Shown piece after piece: positions 8,625-17,630 of a stretch of DNA of 64,000 nt. Made by a program: the position numbers and the translations under genes. The stretch spans positions 2,356,001 through 2,420,000 of the forward strand of contig NZ_CP148752.1 of NCBI RefSeq assembly GCF_040448305.1. Reading direction: 5' to 3'. The notes beneath the pieces are model-generated. The model did not search any database. It had not been told where the DNA came from and worked only from the letters and a program-made list of their open reading frames with translations. This DNA is from Pseudomonas fluorescens (GTDB taxonomy: Bacteria > Pseudomonadota > Gammaproteobacteria > Pseudomonadales > Pseudomonadaceae). The first letter of the stretch is position 1. Each line of letters opens with the position of its first letter.

Positions 8625-9778
8625 AACCCCGCGTGCTGGACATTCTCAAACGCCTGATGGCCTTTGAAACCGTTTCTGCGGAATCGAACATGGCCTTGAT
8701 TGAGTACGTGCGCGATCTGCTGCTGACCAAGGGCATCGAGTCGCTGATCGTCAAGGACTCCAGCGGCAAAAAGGCCAACCTGTTCGCCAGTACTGGTCCG
8801 CGGGAGGTGCCGGGGATTTTGCTGTCCGGGCATACCGACGTGGTGCCGGCAGCGGGGCAGGCCTGGACCTTTCCGGCGTTTCAGGCGACCGTGCAGGACG
8901 GTCGGATCTATGGCCGTGGCAGTTGCGATATGAAGGGCTTTGTCGCGTTGGCTATCGACGCCATTCTCGATGCCGCCGATCATCCGTTGAGTCGGCCGTT
9001 GCAACTGGCGCTGTCCCACGACGAAGAAATCGGCTGCGTGGGTGTTCGACGCTTACTGGATGTACTGCATCTGGCGCCGGTGCGGCCGTTTCTGTGCGTG
9101 ATCGGTGAGCCGACCAACATGCAGTTCGTGCTTGGGCACAAGGGCAAGGGCTCTTACCGTTCTTACTGTCGCGGCCTGGAAGCCCATTCCTCCCTGGCAC
9201 CGCGCTCGGTCAATGCGATTCACGTGGCTTGCGACTTCATCGCCGCGCTGCGTCAGGGCCAGCAGCAATTGCAAGAGCAGGGCGCTCAGGATGCCGACTT
9301 TGACGTGCCCTACAGCACCGTGCATGTCGGGCAGATTGTCGGCGGCAAGGCGCTGAATATCGTGCCGAACCTGTGCACCCTGGATTTCGAAGTGCGCAAC
9401 TTGCCGGCGGACGACCTGGATCAGTTCCTGGAACAGATGCGCGAGCGTGCCGAAGTGATCGTGCGCGAAGCCAAAAAGCTGTCCAGTGTGGCGGATATCG
9501 AGATCGAAACCCTGAACGTCTATCCCGGCCTCGATACTCACCCGAGTGTTGAAGCGGTACGTTTTCTGAAGAACTTTGCCGCGCCGGATACCGGTACCGC
9601 CAAGGTCTCCTTCGGCACCGAGGGCGGGTTGTTCAAACAGCGGCTGGATGTGCCGGTGGTGGTCTGCGGCCCGGGCTCGATAGAACAGGCGCACAAGCCT
9701 GACGAGTTCATCGAAATCAGCCAGATGGAAGCCGGCGAGCATTTTCTTCAAGGGTTGTTGGGCTCGATGCGGCTTTAG
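8621..9778 (+). CDS. argE: Acetylornithine deacetylase / ArgE-like M20 metallohydrolase
   Basis: 385-aa zinc hydrolase of peptidase family M20. Metal and catalytic motifs are in order: SGHTDVVPA, GRGSCDMKG, HDEEIGC (Glu-Glu pair), IGEPTNMQF, and a C-terminal GPGSIEQAHKPDEF. The symbol reflects the family. Since it is the last gene of an import-and-oxidation operon, it may hydrolyse an N-acyl or dipeptide intermediate rather than serve arginine biosynthesis; that role is inference. No terminator with a T-run is obvious in the 207 bp to the next gene. Confidence 0.85.
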   Translation: MKPRVLDILKRLMAFETVSAESNMALIEYVRDLLLTKGIESLIVKDSSGKKANLFASTGPREVPGILLSGHTDVVPAAGQAWTFPAFQATVQDGRIYGRGSCDMKGFVALAIDAILDAADHPLSRPLQLALSHDEEIGCVGVRRLLDVLHLAPVRPFLCVIGEPTNMQFVLGHKGKGSYRSYCRGLEAHSSLAPRSVNAIHVACDFIAALRQGQQQLQEQGAQDADFDVPYSTVHVGQIVGGKALNIVPNLCTLDFEVRNLPADDLDQFLEQMRERAEVIVREAKKLSSVADIEIETLNVYPGLDTHPSVEAVRFLKNFAAPDTGTAKVSFGTEGGLFKQRLDVPVVVCGPGSIEQAHKPDEFIEISQMEAGEHFLQGLLGSMRL

Positions 9779-9985
9779 GGTTCGGCTCGCTGACTCCCAA
9801 CTTTGATTGTCACGCGCCTGGCCCTGTTCAGGCATGGCGTCCAGGAACGCGTGACCTTCGAACCTGAGTTCACCCATTCACCGTACAGGCAGTCTGTGAA
9901 GTGCTGAGAAAGGCTTTGCGGATTTGCTCAGTTGTGCCTGCTCAGAAAAATCGCTAGCCACTCGCATCTCTTCCGGAGTCCCCCC

Positions 9986-12067
9986 ATGAAAGTGCTTGAG
10001 CGCCTGTCATTCGCTGGCAAGTTCATCTTGCTCGGCTTGCTGGCCGTGACCCTGATTGCCATCCCAACCGGCCTCTACGTACTGGGCGCGTACCAGAATA
10101 GCCGCCAGACCAATCTGGAGCTGCGCGGCATACGACCGGTGCAGGCGTTGCTCCAACTGATCCACCTGACACAGCAGCATCGCGATGTGTCGTCCATCGT
10201 GCTGGCCGGCAACCGGGACTTCTACAAAGCCCGTCTGGACAAACAGGCCGAAGTGGATCGCGCCGTCGCGGCAACCGAGCAGGTTTTACAGGAGGCCCAA
10301 GTCGCCCCCACCATTCTGGCTGCCTGGCGACAGGCGCAACAACAATGGCAAGAGCTGGCCGGCCAGGTTGGTCAGTCCACAGTCAAGGGCCCGCAGAGTC
10401 TGGCCCGGCATAGCCAGTTGATCGCCGCCTACCTGTTGATCGAGGATGCAATGCTCGATCACTTCAAACTGTCCCTGGATCCGGTTTTAGAGACCTACTC
10501 GCTGATGGCGGGCGCCTTGATCGAGTTGCCGCAAACCACCGAGTTGTTGGGGCAGTTGCGCAGTGCCGGCAGCCTGTATCTGGCGCAGGGCCGGATCTTG
10601 CCTGAACAACAAGGTGCACTGCGTGGCTTGGCTACCCAGGCGCTGAGCAGCGTAGACAAGACGACACGTGCCTTGACCAAGGCGAGTGCGGCCAAGCCCG
10701 AACTCAAGACTCTGCTGGAAGCACCGCTCACGGCGCTAGGTCCGCAAATCCAGCAGGCGCTTGAACTCAGCAATGCGCGATTGGTATCGGCCGTCGAAAT
10801 GGACCTGGATTTCGCGCCCAGCGTAAACTCCGCAGGTAATAACGAGCCTACCGATGCCCTGTACGCGCTTAAGCTGAATTACCCGGTCGGCGACTATCTG
10901 ACAGCTTACAACACACCTGTTGAAGCCTTGTACGCCCTTGGCCGTTCAGCGCTGATGGCACTCGATGAGGCGCTGGAGAAACGCCGCGACAGTGACCAGC
11001 ACCGACTCGTCCTGATGTCCACAGGTCTGTTGGCACTGTTGTTAGCCGGCGGTACCTTGGCAACATTGATCGTACTGCGTCTGCTTAAACAGTTGGCGAT
11101 TGCCATGGCGGCAGCCGAGCGTATCGCCGAGGGGGACCTGACCCGACCACTGGATATCGTTGGTAGGGATGAAGCGGCGCGCCTGTTACAGGCGCTTGGG
11201 CGCATGCAAATGAACCTGCGCAGTACGGTCAGGCAGATTTTGAGTTCTTCCGAACGACTGGCCACGACGTCCGCTCAGTTAAGTGCAGTGACCGATGACG
11301 CCACCCGTGGTGTGCAACGCCAGAGCGCTGAACTCGACCAGGCGGCCACTGCGGTCACAGAAATGACGGGTGCGATCGAAGATGTGGCGCGTAATGCCGC
11401 CTGGGCCTCGGAGGTTTCCCAAGCGGCAGACCAGCGTTCGCGTCAGGGGCAAGAGAGCGTCAGCCGTACAGTCGGTGCCATCGAATCGTTGACCGAGGAT
11501 ATCGAGGATACCGCAAGCACCCTGCAAGCCCTGGCAGGTCAGATAGGTGACATCGGCTCGGTGTTGGATGTGATTCGTGGCATTGCCGAACAAACGAACC
11601 TGCTCGCCTTGAATGCGGCGATCGAGGCGGCTCGTGCGGGCGAAAGCGGACGGGGTTTTGCCGTGGTGGCCGACGAGGTTCGGGCCTTGGCGCAACGAAC
11701 CCAGGAGTCGACCAAGCAGATTGAGAGCATTATCGGCTCAGTGCAAACAAGCAGTCACGGCACGCTGCGAGCCATGCAAAGCAGTAATGGTAAAACCCGG
11801 GAGACCCTGGAGGTCGCCCGCGCGGCGGGCTCGGCACTGAATGCCATCGTAGACGACATCGCCCAGATCAATGAACGCAATCTGTGTATTGCAAGTGCCA
11901 CCGAAGAGCAATCCCAGGTTGCCCGTGAGGTGGATCGCAACCTGCTCAATATCCGTGATGTTTCCCAACAGGCCACGGTCGGGGCCAATCAGAGCCAGGC
12001 CTCTAGCCGGGAACTCGCGGGCTTGGCCAGTGAGCTGAATGGCATGGTCAAGCATTTTATCGTCTGA
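9986..12067 (+). CDS. Methyl-accepting chemotaxis protein
   Basis: 693-aa chemoreceptor. TM1 is near residues 11-33, followed by a ~300-residue helical periplasmic sensor domain. TM2 lies near 338-362 (LLALLLAGGTLATLIVL), followed by a HAMP domain. The signalling domain has the conserved hairpin tip EQTNLLALNAAIEAARAGES near residue 540. The ATG at 9986 has CCGGAG upstream; 18 upstream codons of the open frame carry no better start. There is no C-terminal CheR-docking pentapeptide. Proximity to the catabolic operon suggests its ligand may be the same compound, which is untested. Confidence 0.93.
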   Translation: MKVLERLSFAGKFILLGLLAVTLIAIPTGLYVLGAYQNSRQTNLELRGIRPVQALLQLIHLTQQHRDVSSIVLAGNRDFYKARLDKQAEVDRAVAATEQVLQEAQVAPTILAAWRQAQQQWQELAGQVGQSTVKGPQSLARHSQLIAAYLLIEDAMLDHFKLSLDPVLETYSLMAGALIELPQTTELLGQLRSAGSLYLAQGRILPEQQGALRGLATQALSSVDKTTRALTKASAAKPELKTLLEAPLTALGPQIQQALELSNARLVSAVEMDLDFAPSVNSAGNNEPTDALYALKLNYPVGDYLTAYNTPVEALYALGRSALMALDEALEKRRDSDQHRLVLMSTGLLALLLAGGTLATLIVLRLLKQLAIAMAAAERIAEGDLTRPLDIVGRDEAARLLQALGRMQMNLRSTVRQILSSSERLATTSAQLSAVTDDATRGVQRQSAELDQAATAVTEMTGAIEDVARNAAWASEVSQAADQRSRQGQESVSRTVGAIESLTEDIEDTASTLQALAGQIGDIGSVLDVIRGIAEQTNLLALNAAIEAARAGESGRGFAVVADEVRALAQRTQESTKQIESIIGSVQTSSHGTLRAMQSSNGKTRETLEVARAAGSALNAIVDDIAQINERNLCIASATEEQSQVAREVDRNLLNIRDVSQQATVGANQSQASSRELAGLASELNGMVKHFIV

Positions 12068-12168
12068 TCGAGACTCGTTGCGCCTCATTCATGCCCGATA
12101 ACCGGCTGCATCTCGGCACCGGAGAGCGTGACGATAGCCTTCACAAACCAACAGTAGAGCCTGCTGTC

Positions 12169-12189
12169 GAATGCTGATTTTCAGCATTC
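12169..12189. terminator. 9-bp perfect hairpin after the MCP gene
   Basis: GAATGCTGA and TCAGCATTC form a perfect stem with a three-base loop about 100 bp after the MCP stop. There is no clear T-run, so it may be a weak terminator or an mRNA-end hairpin. The rest of the 204-bp gap to the next gene shows no ORF. Confidence 0.4.
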
Positions 12190-12271
12190 AAGGCTGCCGG
12201 GGCGGCGCTTTCAGCATCCTCGTCTGTGGCGACACAATAGACTGAAGGCTGTCTCGGAACAGGACTCGACC

Positions 12272-13729
12272 ATGCTCAAGAATCGCCTGAAAGACCCCAG
12301 CCTGCTGGTAGAACTCGCTTACATCGACGGTCAGTGGATCAGCGCCGACAACGCCGCGACCCTTGATGTTATCGACCCGGCCAGCGGCCAGTTGCTCGCC
12401 CGCGTACCCGCGATGCAAGGCAGCGAAACCCGACGCGCCATCGAAGCTGCCGAACGCGCCTGGCCGGCTTGGCGCGCACGCCCGGCGGCAGAACGGGCAG
12501 CGCTGCTGGAGCGCTGGTATCAGGCGATGATCGACAACCTCGACGACCTGGCGCTGATCATGACCTGCGAACAGGGCAAGCCGCTGAATGAAGCCAAGGG
12601 CGAGGTCCGCTATGGCGCCAGTTTCGTCAAATGGTTCGCCGAAGAAGCCCGCCGGGTTTACGGCGAGACCATACCGGCACCCAGTGGCGACCGCCGCTTG
12701 CTCACGCTCAAGCAGCCAGTCGGAGTTTGTGCCGCGATCACCCCGTGGAACTTCCCCAACGCGATGATCACTCGCAAGTGCGCGCCGGCCCTGGCCGCCG
12801 GGTGCCCGGTCATCGTCAAACCCTCGGATCTGACTCCGCTGTCCGCCTTGGCTCTGGCAGTGCTCGCCGAGCGCGTCGGCATTCCGGCCGGGGTGTTCAA
12901 CGTAGTGACCGGTATGCCCGTCGGCATCGGCGAAGAACTGACCGGCAACCCGACGGTGCGCAAGATATCCTTTACCGGTTCCACCGCTGTCGGTCGGCTG
13001 CTGATGCGTCAGAGCGCCGAACACATCAAGCGCCTGAGCTTGGAACTGGGCGGTAACGCGCCATTCATTGTGTTCGACGACGCTGATCTGGAACAGGCAG
13101 TGGCCGGCATCATGCTCAGCAAGTTCCGCAACGCTGGCCAGACTTGCGTTTGCGCCAACCGGATCCTGGTGCAGGATGGGATTTACGAGCGCTTCGCCCA
13201 GCGCTTGGTGGAGGAGGTGGGCAAACTCAAGGTCGGCAATGGCCTGGACGCGGATACCACCATCGGCCCACTGATCAATGCAGCGGCGGTGAGCAAGGTT
13301 GCCCGGCATATCGACGATGCTTTGAGTCAGGGAGCTCGTCTGCTTTGTGGTGGTATCCCTGAGGGCGACAGCCAGTTCGTCCAGCCAACGGTGCTCGGAG
13401 AGGCCCATGCCGGGATGTTGCTGGCCAACGAAGAAACCTTCGGCCCAGTTGCACCGCTGATGCGCTTTACCAGTGAAGAAGAAGCGCTGGCCCTGGCCAA
13501 TGCCACGCCTTATGGCTTGGGCGCCTATTTCTTCACCCAGGATTTGCGCCGTTCATGGCGGTTCGGCGAGGCGCTGGAGTTCGGCATGATCGGTCTCAAC
13601 ACCGGGCTCATTTCCATGGAAGTCGCCCCATTTGGCGGTATCAAACAATCGGGTCTGGGCCGTGAAGGCAGCAAGTACGGCCTGGATGAATACCTTGAAG
13701 TCAAAGCCTTCCACATCGGTGGGCTGTGA
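12272..13729 (+). CDS. gabD: NAD(P)-dependent succinate-semialdehyde dehydrogenase (aldehyde dehydrogenase family)
   Basis: 485-aa aldehyde dehydrogenase of the GabD branch. Motifs are PWNFPNAMITRKCAPALAAG (cofactor site), FTGSTAVGRLL, LELGGNAPFIVF with the general-base Glu, and GQTCVCANR with catalytic Cys292. It would oxidise succinate semialdehyde to succinate, the exit step of 4-aminobutyrate breakdown. The symbol is a family assignment; other semialdehydes are possible. It is followed closely by a beta-decarboxylating dehydrogenase gene, 41 bp from stop to start. Confidence 0.87.
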   Translation: MLKNRLKDPSLLVELAYIDGQWISADNAATLDVIDPASGQLLARVPAMQGSETRRAIEAAERAWPAWRARPAAERAALLERWYQAMIDNLDDLALIMTCEQGKPLNEAKGEVRYGASFVKWFAEEARRVYGETIPAPSGDRRLLTLKQPVGVCAAITPWNFPNAMITRKCAPALAAGCPVIVKPSDLTPLSALALAVLAERVGIPAGVFNVVTGMPVGIGEELTGNPTVRKISFTGSTAVGRLLMRQSAEHIKRLSLELGGNAPFIVFDDADLEQAVAGIMLSKFRNAGQTCVCANRILVQDGIYERFAQRLVEEVGKLKVGNGLDADTTIGPLINAAAVSKVARHIDDALSQGARLLCGGIPEGDSQFVQPTVLGEAHAGMLLANEETFGPVAPLMRFTSEEEALALANATPYGLGAYFFTQDLRRSWRFGEALEFGMIGLNTGLISMEVAPFGGIKQSGLGREGSKYGLDEYLEVKAFHIGGL

Positions 13730-13770
13730 TCCGGTCACCGTTTGAACAGGACATTGAGGAGCCACGATTG

Positions 13771-14850
13771 ATGAGTAAAACATTTAGAATCGCCGCGATT
13801 GCCGGCGATGGTATCGGCAAGGAAGTCTTGCCTGAAGGGCTGCGGGTACTGGAGCAAGCCGCGAAAAAATGGCAACTGGATTTGAGCATCGAGGTGCTTG
13901 ACTGGGCTCACTGCGATTACTACCTGGAGCACGGGCAGATGATGCCCGCTGACTGGTTCGAACAACTAAAGGGCTTCGACGCGATTTACTTTGGCGCCGT
14001 GGGCTGGCCGGACAAAGTGCCGGATCATATTTCCCTGTGGGGTTCGCTGCTGAAGTTCCGCCGTGACTTCGACCAATACGTGAACATCCGTCCGGTGCGG
14101 CTGTTTCCCGGTGTGCCGTGTCCGCTGGCCGGACGCGAAGCGGGGGACATCGATTTCGTGGTGATCCGCGAAAACACCGAGGGCGAGTATTCCTCGGTAG
14201 GCGGCAAGATGTTCGAAGGCACCGAGCATGAGTTCGTGCTGCAGGAGTCGGTGTTCACCCGGCGCGGCGTGGACCGGATTCTCAAGTTCGCCTTCGATCT
14301 GGCCCAGACCCGGCCGCGCAAACGTCTGACCGCGGCCACCAAGTCCAATGGCATTTCCATCAGCATGCCCTACTGGGACGAGCGCACGGCACTAATGGCG
14401 CAGCAGTACCCGGACGTCACTTGGGACAAGCAACACATCGACATTCTCTGTGCGCGCTTCGTGCTGCAACCAGATCGTTTCGATGTGGTGGTGGCGTCGA
14501 ATTTGTTCGGCGACATTCTGTCCGACCTGGGACCTGCCTGTGCCGGCACCATTGGCATCGCCCCCTCGGCCAACCTCGATCCGGAGCGGCGCTTCCCCTC
14601 GCTTTTCGAACCGGTCCATGGCTCGGCGCCGGATATCTATGGGCAGAACATCGCCAACCCGATTGCAATGATCTGGTCCGGTGCCTTGATGCTGGATTTC
14701 CTGGGCAATGGCGATGAGCGCTACCGTGCGGCCCATGACGGTATTCTGAAGGCCATTGAGCAGGTCATCTCCGAGGGACCGATCACCCCTGATCTGGGTG
14801 GACAGGGCTCGACCCAGGATGTCGGAATGGCAATCGCCGCGGCGCTTTGA
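13771..14850 (+). CDS. Tartrate/D-malate dehydrogenase (isocitrate/isopropylmalate dehydrogenase family)
   Basis: 359-aa NAD-dependent beta-decarboxylating dehydrogenase. AAIAGDGIGKEVLPEG at the N-terminus, VVIRENTEGEYSSVGG, and the metal-binding segment NLFGDILSDLGPACAG with APSANL are family hallmarks. The length and the sequence YFGAVGWPDKVPDH fit the tartrate dehydrogenase/D-malate group better than LeuB. The ATG at 13771 has GAGGAG eight bases upstream; the frame is open 45 bp further but overlaps gabD there. It probably shares a transcript with gabD, ending at the terminator at 14911. Confidence 0.87.
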   Translation: MSKTFRIAAIAGDGIGKEVLPEGLRVLEQAAKKWQLDLSIEVLDWAHCDYYLEHGQMMPADWFEQLKGFDAIYFGAVGWPDKVPDHISLWGSLLKFRRDFDQYVNIRPVRLFPGVPCPLAGREAGDIDFVVIRENTEGEYSSVGGKMFEGTEHEFVLQESVFTRRGVDRILKFAFDLAQTRPRKRLTAATKSNGISISMPYWDERTALMAQQYPDVTWDKQHIDILCARFVLQPDRFDVVVASNLFGDILSDLGPACAGTIGIAPSANLDPERRFPSLFEPVHGSAPDIYGQNIANPIAMIWSGALMLDFLGNGDERYRAAHDGILKAIEQVISEGPITPDLGGQGSTQDVGMAIAAAL

Positions 14851-14910
14851 GCCCAGATAACAACAGGCCGGCTGGAAAGCTTCATTCATTTCTGGGTTGG
14901 TCACCCTTTT

Positions 14911-14937
14911 AGCCCGTCGACACTGCGGGCTTTTTTT
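14911..14937 (+). terminator. Rho-independent terminator
   Basis: AGCCCG and CGGGCT form the stem (14911-14916 with 14926-14931), followed directly by a run of seven T. It lies 60 bp downstream of the tartrate dehydrogenase-type gene and ends the gabD transcript. Confidence 0.85.
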
Positions 14938-15012
14938 ATCGCGCCCAAACTCCCCTCCCGCAGACGCCGCTCGGGCCTGTCTGCGCGAGCGCTGTGAAAC
15001 TGTTTTAACGCC

Positions 15013-15032
15013 CCTTTCCTTTCCTTTCCTTT
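15013..15032. repeat. (CCTTT)4 simple sequence repeat
   Basis: Four perfect tandem copies of the pentamer CCTTT lie 48-67 bp upstream of the start of the next gene, in its probable promoter region. Confidence 0.8.
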
Positions 15033-15079
15033 ACTGTGCGATGGCGCAGCGAAGATAGATCAACGGAAGGAAATCTTGC

Positions 15080-15910
15080 GTGCGAATGTTACTGGTGGTT
15101 TTACTGGGCTGCGCGCTGCACGCCAAGAGTTGGGCGAGCTCTCCCATAGACGTGGTCATTCTCTGTGACGCCGGCTATCCGCCATACAGCTATGCCGAGG
15201 GGGATGAAGCCAAAGGGCTTTACACCGATATTCTGCGGACCGCCTTTACCCGCATGCCGGAATACAACGTGCACATTCGTCCCGTACCCTGGGCGCGCGG
15301 CCTGGCGGAAGTTGCCAGCGGCCGTGCCTTTACTCTCTATCCGCCCTACTTTCGTCCCAACGCACGACCCTGGATGGACTACTCGCGGCCTATATTGAAA
15401 GAGAAGGTGGTGGTTTTCGTGCGCACCGAACTGGCGCGAAAACGGCCGGTCGAACGTTTCCCGTTCGCCTATAGCGGTCTACGTATTGGCGTGAACAGAG
15501 GGTTCATGAGCATTGACGATCAGGACTACCAAAGCATGCTCGCTACAGGTGCCCTGAAGCAGAGTTATGCCAATGACAACCGTACCAATCTAGCCAGGCT
15601 CTATCATGGGCGAATAGATGTCTATATCAATGACCGCCGTTCGATCCAATGGGAACTTGACCAGATGCAACGCGAGGGCGTCTTTGCCCAGAACGATCTC
15701 AACTGGCTGGTCGAAGGACCTTGGCTCTCCGGTGAGGCGGGGTACCTTGGTTATACCCGGCTCAATGCTTCGGCTTATCCTTACAAGCCCCAGTTCATGC
15801 AGCGTCTCGATAAGGTTCTGGCGGAGTTGGAACGTGATGGCAGCATCGAGCGCCTGACAAAGAGTTACGATTTGGTTAACCCTTTGTACTCCCCGGGCGA
15901 TGGCATCTAG
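15080..15910 (+). CDS. Periplasmic substrate-binding protein (SBP_bac_3-like)
   Basis: 276-aa secreted protein with a Sec signal (MLLVVLLGCALHAKSWA). The body resembles amino-acid-type solute-binding proteins found as single genes in Pseudomonas: DAGYPPYSYAEGDEAKGLYTDILRTAF near the N-terminus is the classic opening of family 3. GTG at 15080 is chosen because GGAAGG sits nine bases upstream; an in-frame ATG six bases later is the alternative. No permease or ATPase is adjacent, so it could be a stand-alone sensor or scavenger. Ligand unknown. Confidence 0.8.
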   Translation: MRMLLVVLLGCALHAKSWASSPIDVVILCDAGYPPYSYAEGDEAKGLYTDILRTAFTRMPEYNVHIRPVPWARGLAEVASGRAFTLYPPYFRPNARPWMDYSRPILKEKVVVFVRTELARKRPVERFPFAYSGLRIGVNRGFMSIDDQDYQSMLATGALKQSYANDNRTNLARLYHGRIDVYINDRRSIQWELDQMQREGVFAQNDLNWLVEGPWLSGEAGYLGYTRLNASAYPYKPQFMQRLDKVLAELERDGSIERLTKSYDLVNPLYSPGDGI

Positions 15911-15995
15911 CTTCGGTGGGGGGGGAACACACCCAAGTCACCTTCAGGGGGCTTCTGCCTCCGAGGGTCTCAAGTGTATCCCCTGGCCAGCCGGG

Positions 15996-17180
15996 CTACC
16001 TGCTTGCAACCACCTGCTTTAGCGCCTCGACAAAGCGGCACAGATCGCTCTTCTGCGTGTAGATGCCCGGCGATACCCGAAGTCCGCTTATGTGCCTGAT
16101 CTGGCGGAACTTGACATGCACCTTGTGGGTTTTTCGAAGCTCCTGATCAATCCATCGAGCATCGCATTGATCGATAGAGAACAGGCTTACTGCGCCCAGC
16201 TCGACGGTATCAAGTGGCGTGTGGAGCCTGAAACCGGGAATGTCTTTGGCGAGGTCAACCCAGTAACGGGTCAGCTCCTGTAGGCGCGCGTGAATGACTC
16301 GCGTGCCGATTTGTGCATGGAAACGGATAGCCGGGGCAATGCCCGCCTGTATCGCCGAGTTATAGGTGCCGAGATTCCAGTGGTCGAATTTGTCGATTTG
16401 AAGCGGCGGCGGATCGAAAGGCCCCAGCAATGGCCAGGTGCTGTCGATTCGGTCGTGCCTCACAATTAGCATGCCATTGCCGACCGGCGCCCCCAGCCAT
16501 TTGTGGAGGCTGGTGATGAAGTAATCGCAATCCAGTTCGCGGAAGCTGAGAGGCATCTGCGCAAACGTCTGGGCACCGTCCACCACTGTGATAATCGCCC
16601 GCGCTCGGGCTAGCGCACAGATGCGCTTGACCGGCAGGACTCGCCCGGTCCAATGCAGCATGTGGGTCAGCTGGATCACCCGGGTACGCGGGGTAATTGC
16701 CTGTGCATACGCTTGCACGATGACATTCTCATCGTCCATCAGGTCGAAGTCGACGGTCACCACTTCGATGCCTTCGCGCTGCTGACGCTGCAACCATCCG
16801 GTTATCACGCTCGGATAGTCCCACTGTGAGACCAGCACTTGGTCGCCGGCCTTCAATGGAATGCCGAAGATGGCTGTCGACAAGCCTTCGGATGAGTTGC
16901 GGTTGAGGGCGATCTCATCGGGATCGCAATCGGCCATGTCAGCCAGCTGTTGCTTGATCGTAGGGAGCTCGGCGTCGAGCTTGCTCCACATATTGACGTC
17001 CGGGTTGTGGCTGATCAGCCGATAGGCATCAATCATGGCCTGCTCAACCACCAGCGGTGGCGGACTCACTGCCGCGTTGTTCAGGTTCAAGAGGGGGCGC
17101 TGCTCAGGATAGGCTGCGCACACGCGCTCCCAGAATGCTTCCCCACCGACAGACTTGTCTGACATCAACTGCACTTCCAT
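15996..17180 (-). CDS. Class V aminotransferase / isopenicillin-N-epimerase-like PLP enzyme
   Basis: 394-aa fold-type I PLP enzyme. The Schiff-base lysine is K227 in TSLHKWLGAPVGNG, and D201 in VVDGAQTFAQ contacts the pyridine nitrogen; LNLNNAAVSPPP is near the N-terminus. The family includes isopenicillin-N epimerase-like and PvdN-like enzymes. PvdN relatives carry a Tat signal; none is visible here, yet a TatA paralogue gene lies just upstream on the same strand. Starts at 17180 or 17165 (MSDKS) are both plausible. It looks like the last gene of a leftward group with TatA, bicupin and GNAT genes. Substrate unknown. Confidence 0.8.
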   Translation of the reverse strand: MEVQLMSDKSVGGEAFWERVCAAYPEQRPLLNLNNAAVSPPPLVVEQAMIDAYRLISHNPDVNMWSKLDAELPTIKQQLADMADCDPDEIALNRNSSEGLSTAIFGIPLKAGDQVLVSQWDYPSVITGWLQRQQREGIEVVTVDFDLMDDENVIVQAYAQAITPRTRVIQLTHMLHWTGRVLPVKRICALARARAIITVVDGAQTFAQMPLSFRELDCDYFITSLHKWLGAPVGNGMLIVRHDRIDSTWPLLGPFDPPPLQIDKFDHWNLGTYNSAIQAGIAPAIRFHAQIGTRVIHARLQELTRYWVDLAKDIPGFRLHTPLDTVELGAVSLFSIDQCDARWIDQELRKTHKVHVKFRQIRHISGLRVSPGIYTQKSDLCRFVEALKQVVASR

Positions 17181-17321
17181 TCCCGCTTCTCACCTCTGTT
17201 TGCATTGTGACTGTGGCTTGGGTGTTCGCCACACCCACGATCTTCAACGCCACGATTAGTGATCTCTTTAGAGCTGCCTAAACCATCAATAGCAGTTCAC
17301 TGAAGCCGATAAAATTAGGGG

Positions 17322-17546
17322 TCAGTATTTTTTTACCGAGTCTTCGAGCGTGCGCGCCTGAGCGTCAATGGGCGGGTCCCTGGGCTCCTCGGTGACTGGC
17401 GTATCGTCGCCCATGGATTTGCGGAACCCCCTGATCGTGTCGCCGAGATCCGACCCCAAGCCTTTCAGGCGCCTGGTTCCGAACAGCATGATCACGATCA
17501 ACAGGATGATCAGGAGTTTTCCGGTACTGAAGCCACCCAATCCCAT
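17322..17546 (-). CDS. tatA: Twin-arginine translocase subunit TatA/TatE paralogue
   Basis: 74-aa protein with the TatA plan. A short N-terminus and one membrane helix (LLIILLIVIMLFG) are followed by the amphipathic helix with FGTRRLKGLGSDLGDTIRGF and an acidic, charged tail. The start at MGLGGF is chosen because TatA proteins begin 5-8 residues before the helix; the frame is open 20 codons further 5'. No tatB or tatC is adjacent, so it would be an accessory pore subunit dedicated to, or hitch-hiking with, neighbouring genes. Confidence 0.88.
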   Translation of the reverse strand: MGLGGFSTGKLLIILLIVIMLFGTRRLKGLGSDLGDTIRGFRKSMGDDTPVTEEPRDPPIDAQARTLEDSVKKY

Positions 17547-17630
17547 TGTCTGTACTCCGCAACTGATTGATCGGTTTTGTGGTGGGGCCGGCGGAGGAAA
17601 ACTCATCTGCCGGCACTAACGCGGTTCGAG

